A stretch of 64,000 nt of DNA from Billgrantia sulfidoxydans (GCF_017868775.1 NZ_CP053381.1:4030001-4094000); one strand, 5' to 3'; counted from the stretch's first letter, positions 36,654-46,151 are shown. Program-made: numbers and translations. The notes: generated by a model from the sequence alone, not told the origin.

Positions 36654-37412
36654 TCATACCCCCAGCAGGGAGTTGAGGTGCTCGCGCCGCGACGGCAGCT
36701 CGGCGGCACCGATCTCCTCGACGATGCGTCCGTGCTCCATCACGAAGTGACGGTCGGCCAGCGGTGCGGCGAAGCGGAAGTTCTGCTCCACCAGCACGAT
36801 GGTCATGCCGTGCGCCTTGAGCTTGACCAGCACCTCGCCGAGCGCCTGGACGATGACCGGCGCCAGCCCCTCGGTGATCTCGTCGAGCAGCAGCAGCCGT
36901 GCCCCGGTGCGCAGGATGCGCGCCATGGCCAGCATCTGCTGCTCGCCGCCGGAGAGCCGGGTTCCCTGGCTGCGGCGCCGCTCGTAGAGGTTGGGGAACA
37001 TCGCGTAGATCTCGTCGATCGACATGCCCCCGGAGCGCACCGTGGGCGGCAGCAGCAGGTTCTCCTCGACGTCGAGGCTGGCGAAGATCCCGCGCTCCTC
37101 GGGGCAGTAGCCGATACCCAGGCGCGGGATGCGGTGGGGCTTCATGCCCAGGGTCTCGTTGCCGTTGATCGTGATTGAGCCGGTACGTCGGCCGACCATG
37201 TTCATGATCGACTTGAGGGTGGTGCTGCGCCCGGCGCCGTTGCGGCCGAGCAGCGTCACCAGCTCGCCGCGCTTCACGTCGAAGTCGACGCCGTGAAGGA
37301 TGTGCGACTCGCCGTAGAAGGCGTGCAGGTCGCTGACCCGTAGCATCTCGGCGCCGTCGCTGTTCCGGTGCTCAGGCACGCTCATCTCGCGCGCTGCTGC
37401 TGGCTGGTTCAT
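36654..37412 (-). CDS. livF: Liv-type ABC transporter ATPase, LivF, with Arg in Walker A
   Basis: A 252-residue cytoplasmic ATPase. Walker A reads GRNGAGRST at residues 56-64, with Arg62 in place of the invariant Lys (codon at 37229-37227). The ABC signature LSGGEQQ, Walker B LLLLDE and the switch His region follow normally. The start overlaps the livG stop as ATGA. LivG has a normal Walker A, so the heterodimer could still hydrolyse ATP at one site. Confidence 0.9.
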   Translation of the reverse strand: MNQPAAAREMSVPEHRNSDGAEMLRVSDLHAFYGESHILHGVDFDVKRGELVTLLGRNGAGRSTTLKSIMNMVGRRTGSITINGNETLGMKPHRIPRLGIGYCPEERGIFASLDVEENLLLPPTVRSGGMSIDEIYAMFPNLYERRRSQGTRLSGGEQQMLAMARILRTGARLLLLDEITEGLAPVIVQALGEVLVKLKAHGMTIVLVEQNFRFAAPLADRHFVMEHGRIVEEIGAAELPSRREHLNSLLGV

Positions 37413-38176
37413 GCCGTGGCCTCCCCTGTCGCCTCGCTGCCCATGTAGGCCTCGCGCACCTGCGGGTCATGCGCCACTTGCTGATAGCCGCCCTCGGCCA
37501 GCACGGCGCCGCGGGCCAGTACGGTGATGCGGTCGCACAGCCGGCTGACCACGCGGAGGTTGTGCTCCACCATCAGCACGGTGCGCCCCGTCGCGACGCG
37601 CCGGATCAATTCGACGATGCGGTCGACGTCCTCGGCGCCCATGCCCTGGGTCGGCTCGTCGAGCAGCATCAGCGTGGGCTCCAGGGCGAGGGTGGTGGCC
37701 ACCTCCAGCGCGCGCTTGCGCCCGTAGGGCATCTCCACGGTGAGTACATCGGCGTACTCGGCGAGGCCCACCTCGTCGAGGAGCTCCAGAGCGCGGTCGT
37801 TGAGGTGGTCGAGGCTGCTCTCGGGCTTCCAGAAGTGAAAGGAGGTACCCAGCTTGCGCTGCAGGGCCACCCGCACGTTCTCCAGCGCAGTCATGTGGCC
37901 GAACACCGCGGATATCTGGAAGGAGCGCACCAGGCCGAGGCGCGCGATCTCGTTGGCCTTCATGCCGGTGATCGGCTTGCCACGGTAGAGGATCTCGCCG
38001 CGGGTCGGCGGCAGGAATTTGGTCAGCAGGTTGAAGACGGTGGTTTTGCCGGCCCCGTTGGGGCCGATCAGGGCATGGATGTGCCCTTCCTGAACCTGCA
38101 GGTTGACGTCGTCCACGGCGGTGAAGCCGCGGAACTGCTTGGTCAGGTTGCGTGCTTCGAGTATCGCACTGCTCAT
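37409..38176 (-). CDS. livG: Liv-type ABC transporter ATPase, LivG
   Basis: A 255-residue ATPase with Walker A GPNGAGKTT, Walker B LMLLDEP and the LivG insertion (TGMKANEIARLGLVRSFQ). The signature is degenerate (MPYGRKRALEVA), as is common in LivG. It is the first gene of the ten- or eleven-gene minus-strand operon reading down to 28949 or 28279. I start at the ATG at 38176, after AAGGTGG; a longer frame upstream crosses the promoter. Confidence 0.92.
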   Translation of the reverse strand: MSSAILEARNLTKQFRGFTAVDDVNLQVQEGHIHALIGPNGAGKTTVFNLLTKFLPPTRGEILYRGKPITGMKANEIARLGLVRSFQISAVFGHMTALENVRVALQRKLGTSFHFWKPESSLDHLNDRALELLDEVGLAEYADVLTVEMPYGRKRALEVATTLALEPTLMLLDEPTQGMGAEDVDRIVELIRRVATGRTVLMVEHNLRVVSRLCDRITVLARGAVLAEGGYQQVAHDPQVREAYMGSEATGEATA

Positions 38177-38449
38177 CGTGCCACCTTTGTGATTGTCGCT
38201 AGCTCGGCAGGACTGTTCACTGAGTCTAGTTGCGCCGGGATTTATGTCAATATATATACGTATATTATTTTGACAACTCTCGTTCTCATGAGACATGACA
38301 GCACAGAAAACCACATAAACGTCATGCACATGACATATATAGCGGCAGCAACGCATCCACCCCGCTGCGGCCCGGCACGAACAGCTCGCCGACCAGGCCG
38401 CTGGCCGTCGAGCGCGTCTTGCCAGAGCCTTCGGGAAGATCCGGCCTTC
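38177..38449 (-). promoter_or_regulatory. Promoter and AT-rich operator of the Liv-CoA operon
   Basis: This 273-base gap is far more AT-rich than its surroundings around 38240-38275. A -35 TTGACA (38250-38245, minus strand) and -10 TAGACT (38228-38223) are 16 bases apart. Overlapping the -35 is an inverted repeat with TGTCAA (38245-38250) and TTGACA (38270-38275) as arms around ATATACGTATAT, a perfect 12-base palindrome at 38254-38265. This looks like a MarR-type operator; BadR is the candidate. I see no gene in the rest of the gap. Confidence 0.6.
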
Positions 38450-39376
38450 CTACAGCTTGCTCTCCAGCTCCGGCAGGATCTCGAACAGGTCACCGACCAG
38501 GCCGTAATCGGCCACCTGGAAGATCGGCGCCTCCTCGTCCTTGTTGATCGCCACGATCACCTTGGAGTCCTTCATGCCGGCCAGGTGCTGGATCGCCCCG
38601 GAAATGCCCACGGCGATGTAGAGCTCCGGCGCGACGATCTTGCCGGTCTGGCCGACCTGCATGTCGTTGGGCACGAAGCCGGCGTCCACCGCGGCACGCG
38701 AGGCACCGATGGCCGCGCCCAGCTTGTCGGCGATACCCTCGAGCAGCTTGAAGTTCTCGCCGCTGCCCATGCCGCGACCGCCGGAGATGACCACCCGCGC
38801 CCCGCCCAGTTCGGGACGGTCGCTCTGGGCCAGCTCCTGCTTGAGGAAGGTGGACTGGCTATTCTCGGCCACGAACTCGACGCTCTCGACGCTGGCACTG
38901 CCGCCCTCTGCCACCGCATCGAACGCCGTGGTGCGCACGGTGATCACCTTGAGCGCGTCGGCGCTCTTGACCGTGGCAATGGCATTGCCGGCATAGATGG
39001 GGCGCTTGAAGGTGTCGCCATCAACCACTTCGACGATCTCGGAGATCTGGCTGACGTCCTTCAGGGCGGCGACGCGCGGCAGCACGTTCTTGCCGGTGGT
39101 GGAGGCGGCGGCCAGCACGTGGCGGTAGTCGCCGGCGAGCTCGACCAGCAGCGCGCCCAGGGGCTCGGCGAGCTGGTGGGCATAGGCGGCGTGGTCGGCC
39201 ACCCGCACCTTGCTCACGCCGTCGAGCCTGGCGGCGGCCTCGGCCACGGCACCGACGTTCTCGCCGGCCACCAGCACGTCGATGTCGCCGCCAATCGCCT
39301 GGGCCGCCGCGACCACATGGGCGGTGGCGCCGGCGAGCTGGCCGTCGTGATGTTCTGCAAGTACCAGGATGCTCAT
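38450..39376 (-). CDS. etfA: Electron transfer flavoprotein alpha subunit
   Basis: A 308-residue FAD-binding subunit with the C-terminal FAD domain signature ([31 protein letters not shown]). It receives electrons from the acyl-CoA dehydrogenases encoded just upstream and passes them to ETF:quinone oxidoreductase. I start at ATG 39376 ([10 protein letters not shown]), as usual for EtfA. It is last in its operon, 15 bases from etfB. Confidence 0.95.
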   Translation of the reverse strand: MSILVLAEHHDGQLAGATAHVVAAAQAIGGDIDVLVAGENVGAVAEAAARLDGVSKVRVADHAAYAHQLAEPLGALLVELAGDYRHVLAAASTTGKNVLPRVAALKDVSQISEIVEVVDGDTFKRPIYAGNAIATVKSADALKVITVRTTAFDAVAEGGSASVESVEFVAENSQSTFLKQELAQSDRPELGGARVVISGGRGMGSGENFKLLEGIADKLGAAIGASRAAVDAGFVPNDMQVGQTGKIVAPELYIAVGISGAIQHLAGMKDSKVIVAINKDEEAPIFQVADYGLVGDLFEILPELESKL

Positions 39377-39390
39377 GAAATCGGCTCCCC

Positions 39391-40140
39391 TCAAAGCACT
39401 TTGGCTTCGTTCTTGAGTTTGTCCACGAGCTCGTCGACGGAGCCCACCTTGATGCCGCCCTTGCGCTCGGCCGGTGACTCGACCTTCTCCAGCGTCAGCC
39501 GGCTTGTCACCTCGACGCCGAGGTCCGCCGGCGACTTGACGTCGAGCGGCTTCTTCTTGGCCTTCATGATGTCGGGCAGCTTGGCGTAGCGCGGCTCGTT
39601 GAGGCGCAGGTCGGTGGTGATCACCGCCGGCAGGGTCAGCTCGACGGTCTGCAGGCCGCCGTCGACCTCACGCGTGACCTGGACCTTGTCGTTCTCGACC
39701 TTCACTTCCGAGGCGAAGGTGCCCTGGGGCAGGCCGGCCAGGGCGGCAAGCATCTGCCCGGTCTGGTTGTTGTCGGTGTCGATGGCCTGCTTGCCGAGAA
39801 TGACGAGACCGGGCTGCTCCTCTTCCACCACCTTGGCCAGCAGCTTGGCCGCGGCCAGCGACTCGACGCGCTCTTCGGTCTCGACATGCACGGCGCGGTC
39901 GGCACCCAGCGCCAGCGCGGTGCGCAGCTGCTCCTGGGCGGCCTTGGGGCCGACGGTCACGGCGACCACCTCGGTGGCGACCCCTCGCTCCTTCAGCCGC
40001 ACCGCCTCTTCCACGGCGATCTCGCAGAAGGGGTTCATGGCCATCTTGACGTTGGTGAGGTCGACGTCGGAGTGATCCGGCTTGACGCGGATCTTGACGT
40101 TGTAGTCGATGACGCGTTTGACCGCGACGAGGATCTTCAT
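39391..40140 (-). CDS. etfB: Electron transfer flavoprotein beta subunit
   Basis: A 249-residue AMP-binding partner of Etf[21 protein letters not shown] at the start and [21 protein letters not shown] are family hallmarks. Its location directly after two acyl-CoA dehydrogenase genes indicates an Etf dedicated to this pathway, although it may serve general beta-oxidation as well. Confidence 0.95.
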   Translation of the reverse strand: MKILVAVKRVIDYNVKIRVKPDHSDVDLTNVKMAMNPFCEIAVEEAVRLKERGVATEVVAVTVGPKAAQEQLRTALALGADRAVHVETEERVESLAAAKLLAKVVEEEQPGLVILGKQAIDTDNNQTGQMLAALAGLPQGTFASEVKVENDKVQVTREVDGGLQTVELTLPAVITTDLRLNEPRYAKLPDIMKAKKKPLDVKSPADLGVEVTSRLTLEKVESPAERKGGIKVGSVDELVDKLKNEAKVL

Positions 40141-40186
40141 AGCAAATTCTCTCTTGTCCTTGGATGGGCAGGGCTGCGGCGACGCC

Positions 40187-41329
40187 TCAGTTGGCCTCGA
40201 GAAGGTCGGCATAGACCCTGAGGTGGCGGTCGTCATCGCCGAAGCGGTGGCCGAGCATCACCAGATGGCGGGCATGATGGGCGAGGCTGTACTCCCAGGT
40301 CATGCCGATACCGCCGTGAAGCTGCACCGCCTGCTCGGCGATGAACTGGGCCGCGCGCTTGACCACGTGCTGGGCGGCGACCAGTTGACGGCTGCGCTCG
40401 GCGCTTGCCGGTTCGTCGGCCACGCAGGCGGCGAGGATCGCCATCGAGGTGGCCAGCTCCAGCTCGGTGGTCATGTCCACCATGCGGTGCTGGAGCACCT
40501 GGAAGCGGCCAATGGGCTGGCCGAACTGCCGGCGGGTCTTGAGGTACTCGAGGGTCAGCTCGCAGGCCTGCTGCATGCTGCCCACCGCCTCTGCGCACTG
40601 GGCCGCCATGGCGCGCCCCAGTTGATGGTCCAGCGCCTCGAAGGCCGCTCCGGCGCAGCCCAGCAGGGCGTCGTCGGCCAGGGTCACGCCAACGAGGACG
40701 AGATCGCAGGCCCAAGGGCCCGCCATGGTCGGATAGGCGCGGCGCTGGACGCCCTCCGCGGCCGGGTCGACCCGGAACAGCGAAAGGCCGTTGCGCTCGC
40801 CGGGTTCGCCCGCCGTGCGCGCCACCACCAGTATCTCGTCGGCGGCCTGGCCGCCGAACACCACCGACTTGCGGCCCGACAACTGCCAGCCGTCGCCGAT
40901 GCGCTCGGCGCGGGTCTCGCTCCACTCGGGCCGATAGTGGGTGCGCGGCTCCTCGCTGGCCACCGCCAGCAGCAGCTCGCCGGCCGCCAGGACCGGGAGC
41001 AGCGCCTCGCGCTGGGCTTCGCTGCCCAGCGCCTGGACCAGGCCGCCGCCGAGGATCTGCGACTCGAGGAAGGGCTCCAGGCAGAGCCCGCGCCCCAACT
41101 CCTGCATCACCACCAGGTTTTCTACCCCGCCGCCGCCCATGCCGCCATGGGCCTCATCGATGGGCATCGCCAGCACGCCAAGCTCAGCCAGCTGGGTCCG
41201 GAAGGTCTCGCTGAAACCCGGCGCGCGGCGCTGCACCCGGTCGCGTTGCTCGAAGCCATAGTGCTCCCTGATCAGCCGGGCCAGCATGTCCTGCAGCATC
41301 TGTTGCTCGTCACTCAGTGCAAAGTCCAT
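40187..41329 (-). CDS. pimD: Acyl-CoA dehydrogenase, PimD-like (pimeloyl-CoA dehydrogenase small subunit)
   Basis: A 380-residue flavoprotein. The opening [29 protein letters not shown] and [21 protein letters not shown] segments resemble the small subunit of pimeloyl-CoA dehydrogenase of Rhodopseudomonas. It pairs with the downstream-coded partner type at 41339, as pimC and pimD do. It should introduce the first double bond in pimeloyl-CoA or another dicarboxyl-CoA. AGGAGG precedes the ATG. The general name acyl-CoA dehydrogenase is certain; the substrate is inferred. Confidence 0.85.
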   Translation of the reverse strand: MDFALSDEQQMLQDMLARLIREHYGFEQRDRVQRRAPGFSETFRTQLAELGVLAMPIDEAHGGMGGGGVENLVVMQELGRGLCLEPFLESQILGGGLVQALGSEAQREALLPVLAAGELLLAVASEEPRTHYRPEWSETRAERIGDGWQLSGRKSVVFGGQAADEILVVARTAGEPGERNGLSLFRVDPAAEGVQRRAYPTMAGPWACDLVLVGVTLADDALLGCAGAAFEALDHQLGRAMAAQCAEAVGSMQQACELTLEYLKTRRQFGQPIGRFQVLQHRMVDMTTELELATSMAILAACVADEPASAERSRQLVAAQHVVKRAAQFIAEQAVQLHGGIGMTWEYSLAHHARHLVMLGHRFGDDDRHLRVYADLLEAN

Positions 41330-41338
41330 GGCGGCCTC

Positions 41339-42535
41339 CTATAAGCCCAGTTGGGCCTTCGCCAGGATGTTCTTCTGGATCTCGTTGGAGCCGCCGTAGA
41401 TCGATAGCTTGCGCAGGTTCAGGTACTGGGCGGCCGGAGTCACGCTGTAGTCGGCGTGCAGTGGCTCGCCCTCATGCTCGAGCACCATCTCGTCGGCCAG
41501 GAACGGCAGGGCGTGGGGCCCCAGCACCCGTCGGGCCAGATCGCTGATCGCCTGGCGTATCTCGGAGCCGGTGATCTTGAGGATCGAGCTCTCCGTCCCC
41601 GGCGTCCCGCCGGCCTGGGCGCGGGCAAGGATACGCAGGGTGCTCATCTCCACCGCCATCAGTCGCATCTCCACTTCGGCGATGCGTTGGCGCAGCAAGG
41701 GATCTTCCAGCGCCGGGCGGCCGTCGATCACCTCGTGGCGGGCGATGGCCTTGAGATGGGCCAGCGCCGCCTTGGAGATGCCGACCCCGGCCTGCCCGGT
41801 GCGCTCGTGGGTCAACAGGTACTTGGCGCAGGTCCAGCCGTCGTTCTCCTCGCCTACCCGGTTCTCCAACGGCACCCGCACGTCGTCGAAGAACACCTCG
41901 TTGACCTCGTGGGCACCGTCCAGGGTGATGATCGGTCGCACCGAGATCCCCGGGGAGTCCATGTCGATGAGCAGAAAGGAGATGCCCGCCTGTGGCTTGG
42001 CCTCGGGATCGGTGCGCACCAGGCAGAAGATGCGGTTGGCGTACTGGCCCAGGGTGGTCCAGGTCTTCTGGCCGTTGACGACGTAGTGGTTGCCGTCACG
42101 CACCGCGCGGGTCTTCACCGAGGCCAGATCGGAGCCGGCGCCCGGCTCGGAGTAGCCCTGGCACCACCAGTCGCTGCCGTCGAGGATGCGCGGAAGGTAG
42201 TGGGCCTGCTGCTCGGGCGTGCCGAACCTGATGATCACCGGCGCCACCATGTTGACGCCGAAGGAGATCAGCCGCGGCGCCCCCGCCGCCGCACACTCCT
42301 CCTCGAAGAGATGCTTCTCCACCACGCCCCAACCGGTGCCGCCGTGCTCCAGCGGCCAGTTGGCGGCGTACCAGCCGCGGCGGTGGAGGATCGCCTGCCA
42401 GCGCTGATGGTCCTGCTTGGTGAGCTTCTTGCCCAGCCGTACCTTGGCGGCAATGTCGGCAGGCAGCTCGGCCTTCAGGAAAGCCCTGACCTCCTCGCGG
42501 AAGGCCAGCTCCTGCTCGGTGAAGTGGATGTTCAT
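41339..42535 (-). CDS. pimC: Acyl-CoA dehydrogenase, PimC-like (pimeloyl-CoA dehydrogenase large subunit)
   Basis: A 398-residue acyl-CoA dehydrogenase with family motifs WWCQGYSEPGAGSDLAS, NGQKTWTTLGQYA and the C-terminal SIYGGSNEIQKNIL. The pattern, including LTKQDHQRWQAILHRRGW near the N-terminus, is that of PimC. It probably forms a heteromer with the 380-residue partner encoded nine bases downstream. The start at 42535 overlaps the hydratase stop as ATGA. Confidence 0.86.
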   Translation of the reverse strand: MNIHFTEQELAFREEVRAFLKAELPADIAAKVRLGKKLTKQDHQRWQAILHRRGWYAANWPLEHGGTGWGVVEKHLFEEECAAAGAPRLISFGVNMVAPVIIRFGTPEQQAHYLPRILDGSDWWCQGYSEPGAGSDLASVKTRAVRDGNHYVVNGQKTWTTLGQYANRIFCLVRTDPEAKPQAGISFLLIDMDSPGISVRPIITLDGAHEVNEVFFDDVRVPLENRVGEENDGWTCAKYLLTHERTGQAGVGISKAALAHLKAIARHEVIDGRPALEDPLLRQRIAEVEMRLMAVEMSTLRILARAQAGGTPGTESSILKITGSEIRQAISDLARRVLGPHALPFLADEMVLEHEGEPLHADYSVTPAAQYLNLRKLSIYGGSNEIQKNILAKAQLGL

Positions 42536-43425
42536 GCGGTGATCCCTCTTGTGGCGTCTCTGGCGCCTGCCGCGAACGAGCGGCTGTCGCGGCCGCGCGC
42601 CAGGAAGGCCTCGACCTTGGCCTGACGCTGGGGCGAGGCCAGGCACTCCAGGAAGAGTTCGCGCTCGCGGGCAAGCGCCGCGGTGAAGGGGCGGCTCACG
42701 GCCGCCTCCAGGGCCTCGACGGCCTTGAGGGGGGCCAGGTCGCCCGAGGCCGGCAGCGCTACCCCCTTGCGCTGAGCAGCCAGCCACGCGAGCGGCGCCT
42801 CGCTAGCAGCGACGAGTTCACGCTCCCGCGTCGGCCGCACGCCCCGACGGGCCAGCTCCGCGCCCATGGCGACCCGCACCTCCTCCGAGGCATGGCCTCG
42901 CTCGATGATCCCATCCACCAGTCCCCGTTCCCGGGCCTGGCCGGCACCGACGGGCTCGCCGGAGAGAATCATCACGAGTGCGGACTCCAGGCCGATGAGC
43001 CGCGGCAGGCGCTGGGTGCCACCGGCGCCGGGAATCAACCCCAGCTTGACCTCGGGCAGGCCGAAGCGCGCCTCCGGGGCGGCGAGGCGGTAATGGCAGG
43101 CCATGGCCAACTCCAGCCCGCCGCCCAGGGAGACGCCGTGGAGCCAGGCCACCACGGGCTTGGGCGAGCTCTCGATGGCATCGATCACCTCGGGCAGCAG
43201 CGGTGCCCGGGACACCTTGCCGAACTCCTTGATGTCGGCGCCGGCGGAGAAGCAGCGACCCCCGGATTGCAGCAGGATCCACGTCACCCGCGGGTCGTCG
43301 AGCGCCTTGGCCAGGGCCTTCAGTAGGCCCGACCGAACGGACTGGCCCAGGGCGTTCACCGGCGGACTGAACAGGGTAATCAGGCCGCAGCGACCGTTGC
43401 GGGTCAGAGTGACGGGGTGACTCAT
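42532..43425 (-). CDS. Enoyl-CoA hydratase, resembling the front part of a FadJ/PimF-type protein
   Basis: A 297-residue crotonase. The oxyanion and acid-base residues are present: [18 protein letters not shown] and [20 protein letters not shown] carry the two catalytic Glu. The C-terminal third ([33 protein letters not shown]) is the linker that, in FadJ/PimF multifunctional enzymes, leads into the 3-hydroxyacyl-CoA dehydrogenase domain. That domain is absent. It could hydrate the enoyl product of PimCD, or serve as the otherwise missing cyclohex-1-ene-1-carboxyl-CoA hydratase (BadK role). It is first in the pim-etf operon. Confidence 0.83.
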   Translation of the reverse strand: MSHPVTLTRNGRCGLITLFSPPVNALGQSVRSGLLKALAKALDDPRVTWILLQSGGRCFSAGADIKEFGKVSRAPLLPEVIDAIESSPKPVVAWLHGVSLGGGLELAMACHYRLAAPEARFGLPEVKLGLIPGAGGTQRLPRLIGLESALVMILSGEPVGAGQARERGLVDGIIERGHASEEVRVAMGAELARRGVRPTRERELVAASEAPLAWLAAQRKGVALPASGDLAPLKAVEALEAAVSRPFTAALARERELFLECLASPQRQAKVEAFLARGRDSRSFAAGARDATRGITA

Positions 43426-43674
43426 GGCGGGCTCCTCCCGTGTCGTCGTGCTCGGCCAACCGGTGACTGCAGGCAGGCCTCATGTCAACTGGATGTCATA
43501 ATTCCCGGCCGAATTCGGCCCTCTCTGGGATCGAGTCTAGACACGCTTCGGAAAAAAGACAATGTGTTGACATAAATTATATCGTAGCCTAGCTTTCAAC
43601 CCAGGCACACGAAGATGCCGGCACCACGGCAACATACGAGCCATGACAAAGAACAAACATGTTCAGGAGCTTAT
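43426..43674. promoter_or_regulatory. Divergent promoter region between the pim-etf and ali-bad operons
   Basis: Back-to-back sigma70-like promoters are visible. Minus strand: -35 TTGTCT (43562-43557) and -10 TAGACT (43539-43534), spacing 17. Plus strand: TTGACA (43567-43572) and TAGCTT (43590-43595), spacing 17. A perfect 14-base palindrome, GGCCGAATTCGGCC, at 43507-43520 lies just downstream of the minus promoter. ATAA-A-TTAT lies in the plus spacer. TTGACAT also recurs on the minus strand near 43484. BadR is the likely regulator. Confidence 0.6.
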
Positions 43675-45327
43675 ATGACAATCCAGACCAACCTGACGCC
43701 CGAGCGCAGAGTCGCCATGGTCGAGCTGGGGGCATGGAACGACAAGATCATTACAGATTATCTCGATGAGGCGGTGGCCTCGGCCGGGCAGCGGACCGCC
43801 ATCGTCACCTACCGGATGGCCGACGGCAGCCGTACCGAACTGAGCTACAAGGAACTGAACGACAAGGTCACCCGCATCGCGGCAGGGCTGGCGGGGCTCG
43901 GCGTGGCAAAGGGCGACATCGTCTCCTGCCAGCTGCCCAACTGGTGGCAGATGACCACCCTGCACTTGGCCTGCGTGCGCATCGGCGCCGTGCTCAACCC
44001 GCTGATGCCGATCTTCCGCGAGCACGAGCTGGCGTACATGCTCGGCATGGCCGAGAGCAAGGTGCTGGTGGTGCCCCAGACCTTCCGCAAGTTCGATCAC
44101 GCCGCCATGGCCCATGAACTCAAGGGCACACTGCCCAAGCTGGACCATTTGCTGGTGATCGACGGCCAGGGCGAGGAAAGCTTCGAGCGGCGACTGCTGG
44201 AGCGCGCCTGGGAAACGGAGATCGACACCGAAACCCTGTTCCGCGAACGCCGCCCGTCGGGCGACGACGTCGTCCAGGTGCTCTACACCTCGGGCACCAC
44301 CGGCAAGCCGAAGGGCGTGATGCACACCTCCAATACCCTGTTCAGTAATATCCGGCCCTTCGCCGAGCGCCTGGACCTGGGCGAGACGGACACCGTCTTC
44401 ATGCCCTCCCCGCTGGCTCATCAGCTGGGCTTTCTCTACGGCCTGATGCTGCCGGTCTATCTCAAGACCGCGGTGGTCCTGCAGGATACCTGGCTGCCCG
44501 AGGCGTCGACCGGCATCCTGCGCGCCGAGCAACCCCGGCTGATGCTCGGTTCCACGCCCTTCCTGGCCGATATCGCCGACCAGGCCAGCACCCACGGCCC
44601 CGACCTGCAGTCGCTCAAGCTCTTCCTGTGCGCCGGCGCACCGATTCCGAGCCCGCTGGTGGAGAAGGCAGCCAGGAACCTGCCGACCCGCATCCTCTCG
44701 GCCTGGGGCATGACCGAGAACGGCGCGGTGACCACCACCCTGCCCGAGGACGCCCCCTCGCGGGCCGTTCATACCGATGGCGTTCCGTTGCCTTACGTCG
44801 AGCTCAAGGTCACCGACATGGAGGGCAACCCCCTGCCCGCCGGCGAGGAGGGCCCCCTCCACATGCGCGGCGCCAGCCTGTTCGTCGGCTACTTCAAGCA
44901 GCCCGAACTCTACGGCGTGGACGACGCGGGCTGGTTCCCCACCGGCGACCTGGCGCGCCTCGACGCGCAGGGCTACGTGCGCATCACCGGCCGCTCCAAG
45001 GACGTGGTGATCCGCGGCGGCGAGAACATTCCCATCGTCGATATCGAGAACACTCTCTACCAGCACCCCAAGGTCCAGGCCCTGGCCCTGGTCGGCAAGC
45101 CCGACGAGCGCCTCGGCGAACGGCTGTGTGCCTACGTCACCCTCAAGGAGGGCGAGACGTCGCTGACCCTCGAGGAGGCCTGCGCCTTCCTCTCCGAGCG
45201 CAAGGTGACCCGCCAGTACCACCCCGAGTTCCTGGTAGTGCTCGACGAACTGCCGCGCACCCCCTCCGGCAAGATCCAGAAGTTCAAGCTGCGTGAGCAA
45301 GCCAGGCAGGAGTCCCTGGACCGCTGA
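43675..45327 (+). CDS. aliA: Cyclohexanecarboxylate-CoA ligase (AliA-like)
   Basis: A 550-residue adenylate-forming ligase activating an alicyclic acid to its CoA ester. AMP motif YTSGTTGKPKGVMHT starts at residue 204; WFPTGDLARLD, GRSKDVVIRGGENIP and the catalytic Lys in TPSGKIQKFK follow. Its neighbours are badH, badI and aliB homologues, the set around aliA in Rhodopseudomonas palustris, which supports cyclohexanecarboxylate as substrate. I start at the ATG at 43675, with AGGAG eight bases upstream; an earlier in-frame ATG at 43615 lies closer to the promoter and lacks a site. Confidence 0.87.
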   Translation: MTIQTNLTPERRVAMVELGAWNDKIITDYLDEAVASAGQRTAIVTYRMADGSRTELSYKELNDKVTRIAAGLAGLGVAKGDIVSCQLPNWWQMTTLHLACVRIGAVLNPLMPIFREHELAYMLGMAESKVLVVPQTFRKFDHAAMAHELKGTLPKLDHLLVIDGQGEESFERRLLERAWETEIDTETLFRERRPSGDDVVQVLYTSGTTGKPKGVMHTSNTLFSNIRPFAERLDLGETDTVFMPSPLAHQLGFLYGLMLPVYLKTAVVLQDTWLPEASTGILRAEQPRLMLGSTPFLADIADQASTHGPDLQSLKLFLCAGAPIPSPLVEKAARNLPTRILSAWGMTENGAVTTTLPEDAPSRAVHTDGVPLPYVELKVTDMEGNPLPAGEEGPLHMRGASLFVGYFKQPELYGVDDAGWFPTGDLARLDAQGYVRITGRSKDVVIRGGENIPIVDIENTLYQHPKVQALALVGKPDERLGERLCAYVTLKEGETSLTLEEACAFLSERKVTRQYHPEFLVVLDELPRTPSGKIQKFKLREQARQESLDR

Positions 45328-45383
45328 GGCAGCCCTCGGCACGCGACGCGAACTCATCACACCCAGCAGATTGGAGACCGACC

Positions 45384-46151
45384 ATGAAAGGATTGAAGGA
45401 CAAAACCGTTATCGTGACCGGCGGCGGTGGCGGCATCGGCAAGGCCGTGTGCGCACGCTTCGCCGAGCATGGCGCCAAGGTGGCGGTGCTCGACCGCGAC
45501 GAGGCGGCGGCCCGGGCTACCGTCGACGTGATCACGGAGGCCGGCGGTGAGGCACGCGCCTATGGCGCCGATATCACCGACTACGCGGCCATCGTCACCA
45601 CCGTGGCGCGCATCGAGCAGGATTTCGGCACCCCCACCGTGCTGGTCAATAACGCTGGCTTCGACCGCTTCATGCCGTTCCTCAAGACCGAACCGGCGCT
45701 GTGGGAGTCGCTGATCGCGGTCAACCTCACCGGTGCACTCAACATGCACCACGTGGTGCTGCCCAAGATGATCGAAGCCGGCGGCGGCAAGGTGATCAAC
45801 ATCGCCTCCGACGCCGCCCGGGTCGGCTCCTCCGGCGAGGCCGTCTACGCCGCCTGCAAGGCCGGCCTGCTGGGACTGAGCAAGACACTGGCCCGCGAAC
45901 TCGCCACCAAGGGCATCACCCTCAACGTGGTCTGCCCCGGCCCTACCGACACCGCGCTGCTGCAGGGCTTCGCCGAGACCTCCCGCGATCCCGACAAGCT
46001 GCTCGAGGCGTTCCGCAATGCCGTACCCATGCGCCGCATCGGCCAGCCCGAGGACTATCCCGGCATCATCACCCTGCTCGCCAGCGACGAAGCCAGTTTC
46101 ATCACCGGTCAAGTAATCAGTGTTTCCGGCGGCCTGACCATGGCCGGCTAG
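45384..46151 (+). CDS. badH: 2-hydroxycyclohexanecarboxyl-CoA dehydrogenase (BadH-like)
   Basis: A 255-residue SDR oxidising 2-hydroxycyclohexane-1-carboxyl-CoA to the 2-keto ester with NAD. TGGGGGIG (residues 12-19), Ser142, Tyr155 and Lys159 form the cofactor and active sites. From memory of the R. palustris protein, whole stretches agree (NIASDAARVGSSGEAVYAAC, VVCPGPTDTALL, GFITGQVLSVSGGLTM with small changes). It lies 56 bases after aliA and 95 before badI. Confidence 0.92.
   Translation: MKGLKDKTVIVTGGGGGIGKAVCARFAEHGAKVAVLDRDEAAARATVDVITEAGGEARAYGADITDYAAIVTTVARIEQDFGTPTVLVNNAGFDRFMPFLKTEPALWESLIAVNLTGALNMHHVVLPKMIEAGGGKVINIASDAARVGSSGEAVYAACKAGLLGLSKTLARELATKGITLNVVCPGPTDTALLQGFAETSRDPDKLLEAFRNAVPMRRIGQPEDYPGIITLLASDEASFITGQVISVSGGLTMAG

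Noticed and set aside
43663..45360. 565-codon open frame opposite aliA
   Set aside because: Shadow frame; aliA has complete adenylate-forming motifs, correct codon use and a ribosome-binding site.
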